Assembly (NCBI RefSeq): GCF_028994805.1
Contig: NZ_JAJQQP010000014.1
Location: 95,504-159,503 of the forward strand
DNA: 64,000 bases
From: Promicromonospora iranensis
Lineage (GTDB): Bacteria; Actinomycetota; Actinomycetes; Actinomycetales; Cellulomonadaceae
Direction of reading: 5' to 3'
Below the pieces are notes generated by a model, which did not search any database, had not been told where the DNA came from, and worked only from the letters and a program-made list of their open reading frames with translations. Position 1 is the first letter of the stretch. Each line of letters begins with the position of its first letter. Below, piece by piece: positions 35,355 to 46,345 of this stretch. Made by a program: the position numbers and the translations under genes.

Positions 35355-36281
35355 ATGCTGCGGCCCCTGATGAGTCCGCCGCGACTGCGTCCGGGGGACA
35401 CCGTCGCCGTGGTCGCCCCGTCCGGACCGGTACCCGCCGACCGGCTCGACGCCGGCGTCGCCCGTCTCCAGGAGTGGGGCCTCGACGTGCAGGTGATGCC
35501 GCACGTGCTGGACACGCACCGCGACCTCGGCTACCTGGCCGGCTCCGACGAGGCCCGCGCCGCCGACTTCCAGGAGGCCTGGCTCGATCCCGACGTCCGG
35601 GCGGTCATCACGGCGCGCGGCGGGTACGGGGCGGCGCGGATGATCGATCTCGTCGACTGGGACGACCTCGCGGCCACCGACCCCAAGGTGCTCGTCGGCT
35701 ACAGCGACTGCACGGTGCTGCACCAGGCGGTGGCCGCCCACCTCGGGCTGGTCTCCCTGCACGGTCCGATGCCGGGGACGACGTCGTTCCTCACGTCCGG
35801 GCCGGCCCGCGAGCACCTGCGGCGCAGCCTGTTCGAGCCGGAGACCACGCAGCGGATCACCGGTCCGCTGGCACGGACCCTGGTGGGCGGCACGGCCCGT
35901 GGCATCACCACCGGCGGCTGCCTCTCGCTCCTGGCGGCGTCCGTCGGGTTCGGCGTGACGCCGCCGTCCGCCGCGGGCGGGATAGTCCTGCTGGAGGACG
36001 TCGCCGAGCGGGCCTATCAGATCGACGCGCACCTCACGTACCTGCTGCGCTCGGGCTGGTTCGACGGTGCGCTCGGCATCGTGCTGGGCTCGTGGGAGGG
36101 CTGCGACCCCGCGGAGCCGGTGGTCCGGGACGTGCTGGGCTCGCTCGCCATCCCGATCGTCGGCGAGCTCGGGTTCGGCCACGGACCCGACCCGCGCACC
36201 GTGCCCCTGGGGGTGCCCGTCGAGCTGGACGCCGACGCCGGCACGCTCACGCTCGACCAGCCGGCTCTCGCGCAGCGTTGA
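35355..36281 (+). CDS. LD-carboxypeptidase, peptidase family S66
   Basis: A 308-residue enzyme of the LdcA/MccF family, which removes the terminal D-Ala from murein tetrapeptides during cell-wall recycling. Nucleophile motif GYSDCTVL, the Glu in LLEDVAER, and His in FGHGPDPRT give a complete Ser-Glu-His triad. No signal peptide is present, consistent with cytoplasmic recycling. ATG 35355 is preferred to ATG 35370 because a GAGAGG lies upstream. MccF-like immunity to peptide antibiotics is the alternative role in this family. Confidence 0.87.
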   Translation: MLRPLMSPPRLRPGDTVAVVAPSGPVPADRLDAGVARLQEWGLDVQVMPHVLDTHRDLGYLAGSDEARAADFQEAWLDPDVRAVITARGGYGAARMIDLVDWDDLAATDPKVLVGYSDCTVLHQAVAAHLGLVSLHGPMPGTTSFLTSGPAREHLRRSLFEPETTQRITGPLARTLVGGTARGITTGGCLSLLAASVGFGVTPPSAAGGIVLLEDVAERAYQIDAHLTYLLRSGWFDGALGIVLGSWEGCDPAEPVVRDVLGSLAIPIVGELGFGHGPDPRTVPLGVPVELDADAGTLTLDQPALAQR

Positions 36282-36317
36282 GGCGCGGGCCGCGTCGTCG
36301 GGGTCAGGTCGTCCGGG

Positions 36318-36781
36318 TCAGGACGGGTCTGTCGACTGCCCCTCGAAGTAGGTCTGCAGCACCACTGTCGTACGCGTCGAGACCTTCGCCGTGCGACGGA
36401 TCCGCCCGAGCAGCTCCTCCAGTGCCCTCGGCGAGGCCACCCGGGCGGTGAGCAGGTAGTTCGCGTTGCCCGCCACGGAGTAGCAGGACTCGATGCCCGG
36501 CATACCGCGCAGGCGTTCGGGCGCGTCGTCCTCCTGTGCCTGGTCGAGCGGCGTGATCTCGATGAACGCGGACAGCGGCAGCCCCACCGCCTCCGGGTTC
36601 ACCACCGCCCGATAGCCCGTGATGACGCCACGCGCCTCCAGCTTGCGCACCCGCACCTGCACCGCGGACAGGGACAGTCCCGAGATCTCGGACAGCACCG
36701 CGAGCGTGGTGCGCCCGTCCTTGCGCAGTGCGTCGACGAGCGCTCGGTCCACCCCGTCGAGCGGTGTCAGATCGTTGTCGG

Positions 36782-36785
<4 letters not shown>
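36318..36785 (-). CDS. Lrp/AsnC-family transcriptional regulator
   Basis: A 155-residue regulator with an N-terminal helix-turn-helix (LAVLSEISGLSLSAVQVRVRKLEARGVI, about 28-55) and a C-terminal RAM ligand-binding domain. Its ATG overlaps the stop of the ABC-F gene by four bases (ATGA), so the two are coupled. Lat genes in mycobacteria are next to an Lrp gene; this one, 2.5 kb from lat, could serve that role (inference). Confidence 0.88.
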
Positions 36786-38653
<1,868 letters not shown>

Positions 38654-38867
38654 CTCAGAAGACTACGGCGTGTTTCGTCAGTCCTCAGACGTCGGGCACC
38701 GCCCTTCGCGGCATGCTCCGACCGGTTTCCGTGCGTCTCCGGCCCGCTCTCCGGCAGGTGTCTGTCCGATGTCGGACGCCGCGGCTACGCTGTCCACCGT
38801 CGACGGCGACCGTGCCCGCAGGCACCCACCGTCGACCCTGCTGACGACTACGCCGAGGAGCACCCAC

Positions 38868-39857
38868 GTGGCCCAGTTCGACATGCCGCTGTCCGATCTC
38901 GAGGCGTATGCGCCCGAGATCGACGAGCCCGCCGACTTCGACGAGTTCTGGTCCACGACCCTCGCCGAGGCGCGTACGTTCGACGAGGCGCCGAGGGTGG
39001 AGCGCATCGACGTCGGGCTCACCGAGGTGGTCGTCGACGACGTGACGTTCCCCGGTTTCGGCGGCCACCCGGTCAAGGCGTGGCTCACCCGCCCCGCGCA
39101 CGTCGACGGCGACCTGCCCGTCGTCGTCGAGTACGAGGGCTACGGCGGCGGGCGGGGCCTGCCGCACGAGAAGATCCACTGGGCGGCAGCCGGGTACGCG
39201 CACCTCCGGATGGACACGCGGGGGCAGGGCTCGGGCTGGGGCACCGGCGGGGACACGCCGGACCCGGTGGGCTCCGGGCCGGCGACCCCCGGGTTCATGA
39301 CCCGCGGCGTGCTCGACCCGCACGACCACTACTACCGCCGGGTCTTCACCGACGGCGCCCGCGCCGTCGACGCGGTGCGTGCCGTCCCCGGTCTGGACCC
39401 GCAGCGCGTCGCGGTGAGCGGCGGCAGCCAGGGCGGCGGCATCACCATCGCGGTCGCCGGCCTCGTGCCCGACGTCGTGGCCGCGATGCCCGACGTGCCG
39501 TTCCTGAGCCACTACCGTCGCGCGGTGTCGATCACGGACAACCTCCCGTACGGCGAGATCACGCGGTTCCTGTCGGTGTATCGCGACCCGGCGGTCGAGG
39601 CGCAGGTCTGGCGCACGTTCTCGTACCTGGACGGGGTGTCGTTCGCGCGGCGGGCACGGTCGGCAGGCCTGTTCTCGGTCGCCCTCATGGACGCCACCTG
39701 CCCGCCGTCCACCGTGTACGCGGCGTTCAACAACTGGGCTCCTGACCAGGCGGAACCGGTGGTCAAGGAGATGGACGTCTACCCGTACAACAACCACGAG
39801 GGCGGCGGCGACTACCGGTTCCCCCGCAAGCTCGCGTGGCTGGGCAAGATCATCTGA
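38868..39857 (+). CDS. Acetylxylan esterase / cephalosporin-C deacetylase, family CE7
   Basis: A 329-residue alpha/beta hydrolase of the CE7 family, which removes acetyl groups from xylo-oligosaccharides and similar esters inside the cell. The catalytic triad is complete: Ser187 in SGGSQGG, Asp275 in LMDATCPP and His310 in NNHEGGG. The oxyanion segment EYEGYGGGRG is also intact, as is the RGQGSGWG motif. GTG 38868 has a good GAGGAG. A shortened, inactive-looking paralogue follows in the same direction. Confidence 0.9.
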   Translation: MAQFDMPLSDLEAYAPEIDEPADFDEFWSTTLAEARTFDEAPRVERIDVGLTEVVVDDVTFPGFGGHPVKAWLTRPAHVDGDLPVVVEYEGYGGGRGLPHEKIHWAAAGYAHLRMDTRGQGSGWGTGGDTPDPVGSGPATPGFMTRGVLDPHDHYYRRVFTDGARAVDAVRAVPGLDPQRVAVSGGSQGGGITIAVAGLVPDVVAAMPDVPFLSHYRRAVSITDNLPYGEITRFLSVYRDPAVEAQVWRTFSYLDGVSFARRARSAGLFSVALMDATCPPSTVYAAFNNWAPDQAEPVVKEMDVYPYNNHEGGGDYRFPRKLAWLGKII

Positions 39858-39945
39858 CCGCGCGGAGGGGACGGACCGGAAGTTTGCCTGCTGCATCCTG
39901 GCGGTAGGCTCCCCCAGCGCACGCCCATCCCCGGAGGTCTCCCCC

Positions 39946-40755
39946 GTGCCTGAGTACGACCTGCCGCTCGTCGCGGTGGCGCCCGCGGCGCCGCCGGCCA
40001 CCGACGAGCCCGCCGACTTCGACCTGTTCTGGGCGCACACGCTCGCCGCGCACCGTGACATCGAGGTCGCGCCCGTGCTGACCGCTGCCTCCGCCCGGGC
40101 CCGGGACCTCACGGCCGAGGCCGTGACGTTCGCGGGGTTCGAAGGTAGCCCGGTGACCGGCCGGCTCCTGACCCCGGCCGGTGCGGGCGCCACGCTGCCC
40201 GGCCTGGTCGAGCTGCGGCCGGCCGGCCGGGCCACCGGCCGCGACCTCGAGTGGCTCGCGTCCGGCGGGTTCGCGCACCTCGTGGTCGAGCTGCCACCGG
40301 ACGACCTCGACGACCCCTACAACCGGATCGTCTTCACCAACGCCGTGCGGGCCGTGCAGGCGCTGCGGACCCTCGCGAGCGTCGACCCGTCACGTGTCTC
40401 GGTGCTCGGCACCGGTCCGGTGGCGGCAGCCGTCGTCGCGGCCGCCGGGCTGCTCCCCGACCTCGCGTGCGCCATGGTCGAGGGCGACATCCCCGCCGCG
40501 CACAAGGACTCGCTGGTCGCGTTCGCCCGGCGGGCGAGCACGCCGCTCCAGCTCACCCAGGGCGCCGGCGCACAGGTGCTGCTGGAGGAGTGGGGCTTCA
40601 ACGCCGCGCTCGCGCTGGCCGCCATGACCGGCTCCGTCGAGCGCGTGGTCGAGTGCGTGCTGACCACGGAGAGCAACCCCGCGACACGACGCACCCGCTG
40701 GATCGCTTCCCACACGCACCTGACGGACGTCTTCGTCCCGCAGATCGCCTACTGA
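39946..40755 (+). CDS. Catalytically dead CE7-like paralogue
   Basis: A 269-residue protein that aligns with the preceding esterase from its N-terminus (EPADFDLFWAHTLA against EPADFDEFWSTTLA) through the core strand (VDPSRVSVLGTG against LDPQRVAVSGGS). The nucleophile elbow has lost Ser, giving Gly157 in GTGPVAAA; the oxyanion segment and the C-terminal Asp and His regions are gone. It has a good CCGGAGG and no internal stop, so it is probably expressed as a pseudoenzyme, perhaps a partner of the active copy. Decay of a duplicate is the alternative. Confidence 0.75.
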   Translation: MPEYDLPLVAVAPAAPPATDEPADFDLFWAHTLAAHRDIEVAPVLTAASARARDLTAEAVTFAGFEGSPVTGRLLTPAGAGATLPGLVELRPAGRATGRDLEWLASGGFAHLVVELPPDDLDDPYNRIVFTNAVRAVQALRTLASVDPSRVSVLGTGPVAAAVVAAAGLLPDLACAMVEGDIPAAHKDSLVAFARRASTPLQLTQGAGAQVLLEEWGFNAALALAAMTGSVERVVECVLTTESNPATRRTRWIASHTHLTDVFVPQIAY

Positions 40756-40809
40756 CCCCCCTCCCGCCGGGCCCGCCGAGGTAGAACCGGGGCGAACCAG
40801 GGCGAGGGG

Positions 40810-41763
40810 TCAGCGGGTGATCGAGGTGATGATCTGCGTACCCGGCGCGGGGCCCGTCGCGCACCAGACGGCGTCGACGACGTCGGCAGCGGTCCACGCG
40901 GCACCCAGCGCCAGCGCGTGCTGCCGGGAGCGGCCCAGAGCGGCGACCGTGGGGCCGGACCCGGACACGACCACGCCCAGCGCCCCGGAGTCGGTGGCGA
41001 CGTCGAGCACGGCGGCGAGCTCGGGTCGCAGGTCCACGGCAGGGCCCTGCAGGTCGTTGTGCAGCGCCTCGCCCAGCGCCACCGCGTCCCCGGCCCGGAG
41101 CGCGTGCATGAGCTCGGTGTCGTCGGCGGCAGGCGCGACGTCCGGCGTCGACGGGCCCGCCAGCTCGTCGAACCGCCGGAACACGCTCGGTGTCGACAGG
41201 CCGAGCCGCTGCGTGCCGAAGCACCAGTGGAACTCGCCGCGCGTCATCGCCGGTGTCAGCAGGTCACCGCGCCGCGTGCCGACGGCGGTGTGCCCCAGGA
41301 GCGAGAACGGCACGTCGGCCCCGAGCTCCGCGGCCATCTCCACCAGCTCCGGGCGCGGCACCCCGGCCTCCCAGAGCGCGTCGCAGGCCACGAGCGCGGC
41401 AGCGGCGTCGGCGGACCCCCCGGCCATCCCCCCGGCGACCGGCACGCCCTTGGTGATGTGCAGCGCGACGTCGGCCGCCAGCCCCGTGCGGTCGGCGAGC
41501 AGCGCGGCGGCGCGCCAGGCGAGGTTGGTCTCGTCGGTCGGGACGGCGTCCGCCTGCGGGCCCGAGACGGTCAGCGAGATGCCGGACCCCGGCGCAGCCT
41601 GCGTGGCCGTGACCTCCTCGAAGAGGGACACCGCCTGGAAGATGGTCGCCAGCGGGTGGTAGCCGTCGCTCCCGACCGGCCCGACCCGCAGGGCGAGGTT
41701 GACCTTTCCGGGTGCGCGCACGCGGACCGACGGCGGCGGCGCCGCGCTGAGGCGCGCGTTCAC
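40810..41763 (-). CDS. ispE: 4-diphosphocytidyl-2-C-methyl-D-erythritol kinase
   Basis: A 317-residue GHMP kinase of the MEP isoprenoid route. It has the substrate Lys in APGKVNLAL and the ATP loop [17 protein letters not shown], plus the C-terminal GSGPTVAAL motif. GTG 41763 overlaps the rsmA stop as GTGA, so it is coupled. The neighbour order rpfB-rsmA-ispE is the same as in mycobacteria. The start of the frame gives an N-terminus of normal length. Confidence 0.94.
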   Translation of the reverse strand: MNARLSAAPPPSVRVRAPGKVNLALRVGPVGSDGYHPLATIFQAVSLFEEVTATQAAPGSGISLTVSGPQADAVPTDETNLAWRAAALLADRTGLAADVALHITKGVPVAGGMAGGSADAAAALVACDALWEAGVPRPELVEMAAELGADVPFSLLGHTAVGTRRGDLLTPAMTRGEFHWCFGTQRLGLSTPSVFRRFDELAGPSTPDVAPAADDTELMHALRAGDAVALGEALHNDLQGPAVDLRPELAAVLDVATDSGALGVVVSGSGPTVAALGRSRQHALALGAAWTAADVVDAVWCATGPAPGTQIITSITR

Positions 41764-42629
41764 TCGGCACCCTCCGCCCGCTGGTCGAGCTGTTCCGCGA
41801 TGCGCGCGAACTGCTCGACGACGAGCGTCTCTCCGCGCGCGCTCGGGTCCACGCCTGCGGCGCGCAGTGCCGTCTCGGCGGCGGCTCCCGAGCCGAACAG
41901 ACCCGACAACGCGGCGCGCAGCGTCTTGCGCCGCTGGGCGAACGCGGCATCGATGACCGCGAAGACCCGCTCGCGCGGAGCGCTGGTCGACGGCGGCTCC
42001 CGGCGCTCCAGGTACACGAGCGCGGAGTCGACGTTCGGCGCGGGCCAGAAGACGTTGCGGCCGATGGTCCCGGCCCGGCGGGCCGACGCGTACCAGGCGG
42101 CCTTCACCGACGGGATGCCGTAGATCTTGGAGCCGGGCACCGCGGCGACCCGGTCGGCCACCTCGGCCTGGACCATGACGAGCACCCGCTCCAGCGAGTC
42201 GAACCGCTGCAGCATCGTGAGCAGCACCGGGACGGCCACGTTGTACGGGAGGTTCGCCACGAGCGCCGTCGGCGGCTCACCGGGCAGGGCGGTGACGTCC
42301 AGCGCGTCGGAGAGCACCACCTCGAAGTCGGCGTCCGGGAACCGCGCCTTGACGGTGTCGGTGATCTGCCCGGCCAGGACCGGGTCGATCTCGATGGCTA
42401 CCACCGAGGCGCCGGCCTCGACCAGGCCGAGCGTGAGGGAGCCCAGCCCGGGCCCCACCTCGACCACCCGCTCGCCGGGCTGCAGGCCGGCGATCCGCAC
42501 GATCTTGCGGACCGTTCCGCCGTCGTGCAGGAAGTTCTGACCCAGCGTCTTGGTGGGCCGAACGCCCAAACGCCCTGCCAGGTCGCGGATCTCCGCGGGA
42601 CCGAGCAGGGCGCTTGAGGTTTCGTTCAT
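41760..42629 (-). CDS. rsmA: 16S rRNA dimethyladenosine transferase
   Basis: A 289-residue KsgA protein that dimethylates two adjacent adenosines near the 3' end of 16S rRNA. Motifs are [12 protein letters not shown]-binding [12 protein letters not shown], and the catalytic [11 protein letters not shown]. It lies after the first RpfB-like gene, separated by a duplicated 80-base palindromic repeat that may affect read-through. It overlaps ispE downstream. Confidence 0.95.
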   Translation of the reverse strand: MNETSSALLGPAEIRDLAGRLGVRPTKTLGQNFLHDGGTVRKIVRIAGLQPGERVVEVGPGLGSLTLGLVEAGASVVAIEIDPVLAGQITDTVKARFPDADFEVVLSDALDVTALPGEPPTALVANLPYNVAVPVLLTMLQRFDSLERVLVMVQAEVADRVAAVPGSKIYGIPSVKAAWYASARRAGTIGRNVFWPAPNVDSALVYLERREPPSTSAPRERVFAVIDAAFAQRRKTLRAALSGLFGSGAAAETALRAAGVDPSARGETLVVEQFARIAEQLDQRAEGAE

Positions 42630-42647
42630 GCGGGGAGCCTATCTGGA

Positions 42648-42817
42648 GCGTTCGTGCGGAGCGCACTCGGAGGTGGGACGCAGCGAAGCAAGTTCCGCCG
42701 GAGAGTGCGCGCAGCACGAGAGCGACCATAAGTCAGTGCGTTCGTGCGGAGCGCACTCGGAGGTGGGACGCAGCGAAGCACGTCCCGCCGGAGAGTGCGC
42801 TCCGCACAAGAGCGACC
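42648..42817. repeat. Two tandem 80-base palindromic repeats
   Basis: Units 42648-42727 and 42738-42817 repeat with a 90-base period and only a few differences. The second unit folds into a stem of GTGCGGAGCGCACTC and its exact complement, with an inner GGTGGGAC/GTCCCGCC stem; the first has lost part of the outer stem. The repeats lie between the first RpfB-like gene and rsmA, both on the minus strand. Confidence 0.8.
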
Positions 42818-42826
42818 GGGGTCGGA

Positions 42827-44218
42827 TCAGTACCAGCCCACCGACTCCGAGTGGCCCCACGCGCCGCACGGCGTGCCGTAGCGGTCAGCGATGTAGCCGA
42901 GGCCCCACTTGATCTGGGTGGCCGGGTTGGTCGCCCAGTCCGAGCCTGCCGAGCCCATCTTGGAGCCGGGCAGCGCCTGCGGGATGCCGTAGGCACCCGA
43001 CGACGGGTTGGCCGCCTGGTGGTTCCAGCCGGACTCGCGCTCCCAGAGCATCTCGAGGCAGGTCCACTCCTGGCCGGTCCAGCCACGGGCGGCGGCCATC
43101 TGCTGGCCGATCTCCTTGACGGAGCCCGACGGCACCGGGGCGCTCGGCTCGCTGGAGCCGCTGGACTCGCTGGACGCCGGGGTCTCGACCTCTACCGAGG
43201 TCTCCTCCACGACCGGGCGCTCCTTGGTGCCCTCGACGATGACGCGGTCGACCGGCTTCTTCGTGACCTTGTCGGAGAGCTCCTTGCGGAACACGACCTC
43301 GCCGTCGACCGTACGCACCTGGATGACCCGCGTGCGGACACCCTTCTCGCCGTCGGTCCGGACGAGCTTGCCCTCGTCCGCGTAGCGGTCGTCGTCCTGG
43401 ACCGTCTTCGTGTCGAAGGCCACGTGGGACTTCTTCGTGACCTTCTTGCTCTCGACGCGCTGGACCTGGACGGCGACGTCGGCACCGGCCTCCCGGGCCG
43501 ACTTCGCCGACTTGACGTTGATCGTCTTGTCCTTGGCCAGCGTGGCGACCGGGACGACGCTCACGAGGTCGTTCTTGTCGACATCGACCTTGGCGTCGTC
43601 CAGCACGCTGTCGACGCTCTCCGAGTGGTCCTCGACCACTCGGGCCGAGCCGTCCGCGACGACGGCGACGGGGCCGTCGTCGTTCAGGCGGAGCGGGAGG
43701 GACACGCGGTCGCCGGAGCGGGACGCCACGAGCGCGACGTCGCCGCCACGCTCGGCGAGGGTGGTCAGCGCCTCGTGCGCGTCGGTGACGGTGACCCAGA
43801 CGTCGCGCTCCGCCTTGCCGTCGGTCATGGTGACCTGGCGTGCGTAGCGGACGACGATCTCGTCGCCGTCGGAGAGCTCGGCGTCGGCACCGGGGGCGAC
43901 GAGGTCGCGCTCGCCCAGACGGACGCCCTGCGACTCGAGCATGCCCGCGACGGAGCCGGAGTAGGTGGTGATGGTCTTCGATGTGCCGTCGACGTCGAGC
44001 GTGACGGTCTTCTGTGCCTCCGCGAAGGCGACCGATCCGGACGCGACGATCGCGACGGCCGAGAGGCCGGCGACGAGCGGCCAGCGACGGCGACGCTTCG
44101 AGGGGGCGTCCTGAGGTGCTACAGCCTCGGACTCTGAGTTGATGCTGGGGATGGAGCCAGAACTCTGCTGCTCAAAACGGGGATTCACTCGTGTCCAGTC
44201 GTCGGACGTCCCGGGCAC
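42827..44218 (-). CDS. RpfB-like G5/DUF348 protein with lytic-transglycosylase-like end (copy 1)
   Basis: A 463-residue membrane-anchored wall protein. A basic segment and helix (about 43-66) precede three DUF348 repeats (KTVTLDVDGTSKTITTYSG begins the first), a G5 domain (about 245-330), a Ser/Glu-rich linker, and a C-terminal domain of about 85 residues starting MAAARGWTGQEWTCLEMLWE. This end has ESGWN, SSGAYGIPQALPGSKM and the final GYIADRYGTPCGAW, like lysozyme-fold transglycosylases rather than the classical Rpf domain. It probably cleaves peptidoglycan at division or regrowth. GTG 44218 is the first start and the MPG-DDWTRV N-terminus is shared with copy 2. Confidence 0.85.
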   Translation of the reverse strand: MPGTSDDWTRVNPRFEQQSSGSIPSINSESEAVAPQDAPSKRRRRWPLVAGLSAVAIVASGSVAFAEAQKTVTLDVDGTSKTITTYSGSVAGMLESQGVRLGERDLVAPGADAELSDGDEIVVRYARQVTMTDGKAERDVWVTVTDAHEALTTLAERGGDVALVASRSGDRVSLPLRLNDDGPVAVVADGSARVVEDHSESVDSVLDDAKVDVDKNDLVSVVPVATLAKDKTINVKSAKSAREAGADVAVQVQRVESKKVTKKSHVAFDTKTVQDDDRYADEGKLVRTDGEKGVRTRVIQVRTVDGEVVFRKELSDKVTKKPVDRVIVEGTKERPVVEETSVEVETPASSESSGSSEPSAPVPSGSVKEIGQQMAAARGWTGQEWTCLEMLWERESGWNHQAANPSSGAYGIPQALPGSKMGSAGSDWATNPATQIKWGLGYIADRYGTPCGAWGHSESVGWY

Positions 44219-44430
44219 GGGCGGCGAGACGGGTCCCGTTTGGGGCGGGAATCCCTACCACGATTCGGCCTGGGGGCCTGGCGGCTCTTGCGAGTCGTCG
44301 CGGTCTCGACCGGCCGATCCGGCGGTCTCGCACTGCCCGCGAGGTTCCGCGTCCAGTGCTGTCCCTGCTGCCGCTGGAGTGCAGTGGTCTACACCACTTG
44401 GCACCCCCGCGCCAGCGAGGACAACCGAAC
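44219..44430 (-). promoter_or_regulatory. Long structured 5' leader of RpfB-like copy 1
   Basis: About 210 bases separate the GTNAC box from the start codon. The leader has several GC-rich stems and, close to the start, a segment with GAATC, GGTAGGG, TTCCCGCCC and CCCGTC in the order seen in c-di-AMP (ydaO) riboswitches, which control rpf genes in other actinobacteria. The 5' half of that motif fits poorly, so this is only a possibility. A GAGACCGCCGGATCGG block is shared with the copy 2 leader. Confidence 0.3.
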
Positions 44431-44446
44431 GTAACTGATTTGTTAC
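44431..44446 (-). promoter_or_regulatory. MtrA/GlnR-like box upstream of RpfB-like copy 1
   Basis: On the minus strand GTAAC, six bases, then GTTAC. Read as a direct repeat this is GTNAC-N6-GTNAC with 11-base spacing, the site type bound by the OmpR-family regulators MtrA and GlnR. MtrA controls rpf and other wall hydrolase genes in actinobacteria. The same box occurs before copy 2. Confidence 0.55.
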
Positions 44447-44558
44447 CGCTCGGCCAACCCTCTCCGTGGGTTGCAACTGTGTTCTCGGTCACTTGTCTTG
44501 GACAAGCGTCCAAGTTCTGGTGGGGCCTGTAGGGGGTCGGTGGTGGGGTGGTAGCGGA

Positions 44559-46160
44559 TCAGCGCAGGCCGAGCGAGGCGGAGCACGCGGGCCACTGACC
44601 CCAGCCGGACCGCTGCTGGAGGGCCTGCGCCCGCATGGTCTGCTCGGCGGCAGAGGCGTCGGACGGGCGGCCGGAGCCGCCCACCGCCTCCCAGGTGCCC
44701 TGCGAGAACTGGTAGAGCCCGTAGTACCCGTTGCCGGTGTCGGCCGCGGGGTCACCGCCGGACTCGCACTCGGCGAGACCGGTCCAGACATCGCCCGCCG
44801 GTGCGGACATGGTCGCCGCCTTCGTCTCCTCCACGGGCTTGTCCGCCCGCTGCTTCGAGTCGGGCTCGGCACCCCCCTTCGAGTCGCCGGTCGAGTCCTC
44901 CTTCGAGTCGTCCTTCGAGTCGGAACCTGCATCGGACCTCGAGCCCGGCTTCGGCTTGTCGTCCGCCTTCGCGTCGGACTTCGGTTTCGGGTCCGGCGCG
45001 GGCTTGGGGCGCTCCTTGGTGCCGTACATGATCACCCGGTCGACGGGCGCCTTCCCGACCCAGGTGTTCAGCTGCTCCTTGCTCATGACCTTGCCGTCGA
45101 CCTTGGTGACGTCCCACGACGTGACCCGCTCGCCGGCGGCTCCCTCGGACGCCACGTACGGACCCAGGTCCTCGTAGCGGTCCGGGTCCGTCGCCGTCAC
45201 CGTGTCGAACGGCATGGGGCGGACGGTCTCCACGATGGAGGCCTGGACGTCCCTGACGATGACGCTCACCGCGGGCGCGCCCTGACCGTGCCGGTGCCCG
45301 ACGGCGATCCGGTCGTCCCCGTCGACGTCGACGCCGTTCGCGGCGAGCAGCTCGTCGAGGTGCACGGAGCCGTCGGCCACCCGCTGCGTCTTCCCGCCGG
45401 CCACCAGGTACACCGGGCCGTCGGCGTCGAGCCGCATCGGGAGGGTCACCCGGCCCTCGGCGCGCGAGGGGATCAGGAGCACGCGTCCGGACTCCTGCGA
45501 GAGCTGGCTCAGCGCCTGGTCGGCGTCGAGCGCGGCCACCCAGGCGGTCCGCCGCTCGCCGTCGGTCCGCACCGTGACCTCGTGGCCGTAGCGGACGACC
45601 ACGGTGCTGCCCTCCCGCAGCGCACCGTCCAGGCCGGGCGTCACGACGTCGTGGCCGGCGATCTCGACGCTCTCGTTCGCCAGGAGGTCGGCGACGTCAC
45701 CCTCGAAGGTCTCGACAGAGGTCACCTCGCCGTCCACGTCGAGCGTGACCGTCTTGTGGGCCGCGGCGTAGGCCGCGACACCGCCGGCACCGGACAGTGC
45801 GACGACCACGCACGTCACGAGGAGCACCACGCCTCGGCGACGTCTGCGTGGTTCCGGCTCGGGTGGTGGCGGTGGTGGTGGCGGGTTCGTCATGACACCC
45901 GCCTCACCGGTCGCCACGACCGGCGTCGGCCCGGAGGGATGGCCGGGCGGAAGACTGTCCATCACCTCGGACGGGGTGTTGATCACGTCCGCGACAGTCA
46001 TCGCCGCGGGAAACACCTCGTCCGCAGGTGGCGGTGGGCCGAAAGGCTCGGTGACGCCGACGTCACCGTCGGCCGCAGGGTTGAGGAAGAGTCGTCTGGG
46101 GCTGCCCTGAGCCGGATGCGGAAGTGTCACGCGGGTCCAGTCCTCGAGCGGTCCGGGCAC
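44559..46160 (-). CDS. RpfB-like resuscitation-promoting factor with canonical Rpf domain (copy 2)
   Basis: A 533-residue membrane-anchored protein. A Pro-rich stretch and Arg run (EPRRRRRG) precede the membrane helix, followed by DUF348 repeats, a G5 domain, a long Lys/Asp/Ser/Glu-rich linker (about 375-455), and a C-terminal Rpf domain: VWTGLAECESGG (catalytic Glu), GYYGLYQFSQGTW and WPACSASLG. Rpf proteins cleave peptidoglycan and wake dormant cells. GTG 46160 is chosen over the ATG at 46286 because it reproduces the PG-xx-DWTRV start of copy 1 and leaves the GTNAC box outside the coding part. It is the only copy with a true Rpf domain. Confidence 0.88.
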   Translation of the reverse strand: MPGPLEDWTRVTLPHPAQGSPRRLFLNPAADGDVGVTEPFGPPPPADEVFPAAMTVADVINTPSEVMDSLPPGHPSGPTPVVATGEAGVMTNPPPPPPPPEPEPRRRRRGVVLLVTCVVVALSGAGGVAAYAAAHKTVTLDVDGEVTSVETFEGDVADLLANESVEIAGHDVVTPGLDGALREGSTVVVRYGHEVTVRTDGERRTAWVAALDADQALSQLSQESGRVLLIPSRAEGRVTLPMRLDADGPVYLVAGGKTQRVADGSVHLDELLAANGVDVDGDDRIAVGHRHGQGAPAVSVIVRDVQASIVETVRPMPFDTVTATDPDRYEDLGPYVASEGAAGERVTSWDVTKVDGKVMSKEQLNTWVGKAPVDRVIMYGTKERPKPAPDPKPKSDAKADDKPKPGSRSDAGSDSKDDSKEDSTGDSKGGAEPDSKQRADKPVEETKAATMSAPAGDVWTGLAECESGGDPAADTGNGYYGLYQFSQGTWEAVGGSGRPSDASAAEQTMRAQALQQRSGWGQWPACSASLGLR

Positions 46161-46242
46161 GGGAGCCGGGTGCGGCGCGGCTCCCACGCACCTCCCGCGT
46201 GGGACGCGGGCCCGGCTGTCCGATCCGGCGGTCTCAGAGACC

Positions 46243-46258
46243 GTAACTCTGTCGTTAC
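46243..46258 (-). promoter_or_regulatory. MtrA/GlnR-like box upstream of RpfB-like copy 2
   Basis: GTAAC-N6-GTTAC on the minus strand, 83 bases before GTG 46160. The following GAGACCGCCGGATCGG matches the copy 1 leader, so the two control regions share ancestry; copy 1 has about 110 extra bases between box and block. Confidence 0.55.
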
Positions 46259-46345
46259 CAAATGCAAGCCCAAAGGGGTAATTCATTCAGCAAAGGGCCC
46301 GGAACGCTGAGCAATATCCTAAATGTCTGTTAGCGAAAGGGCTGG

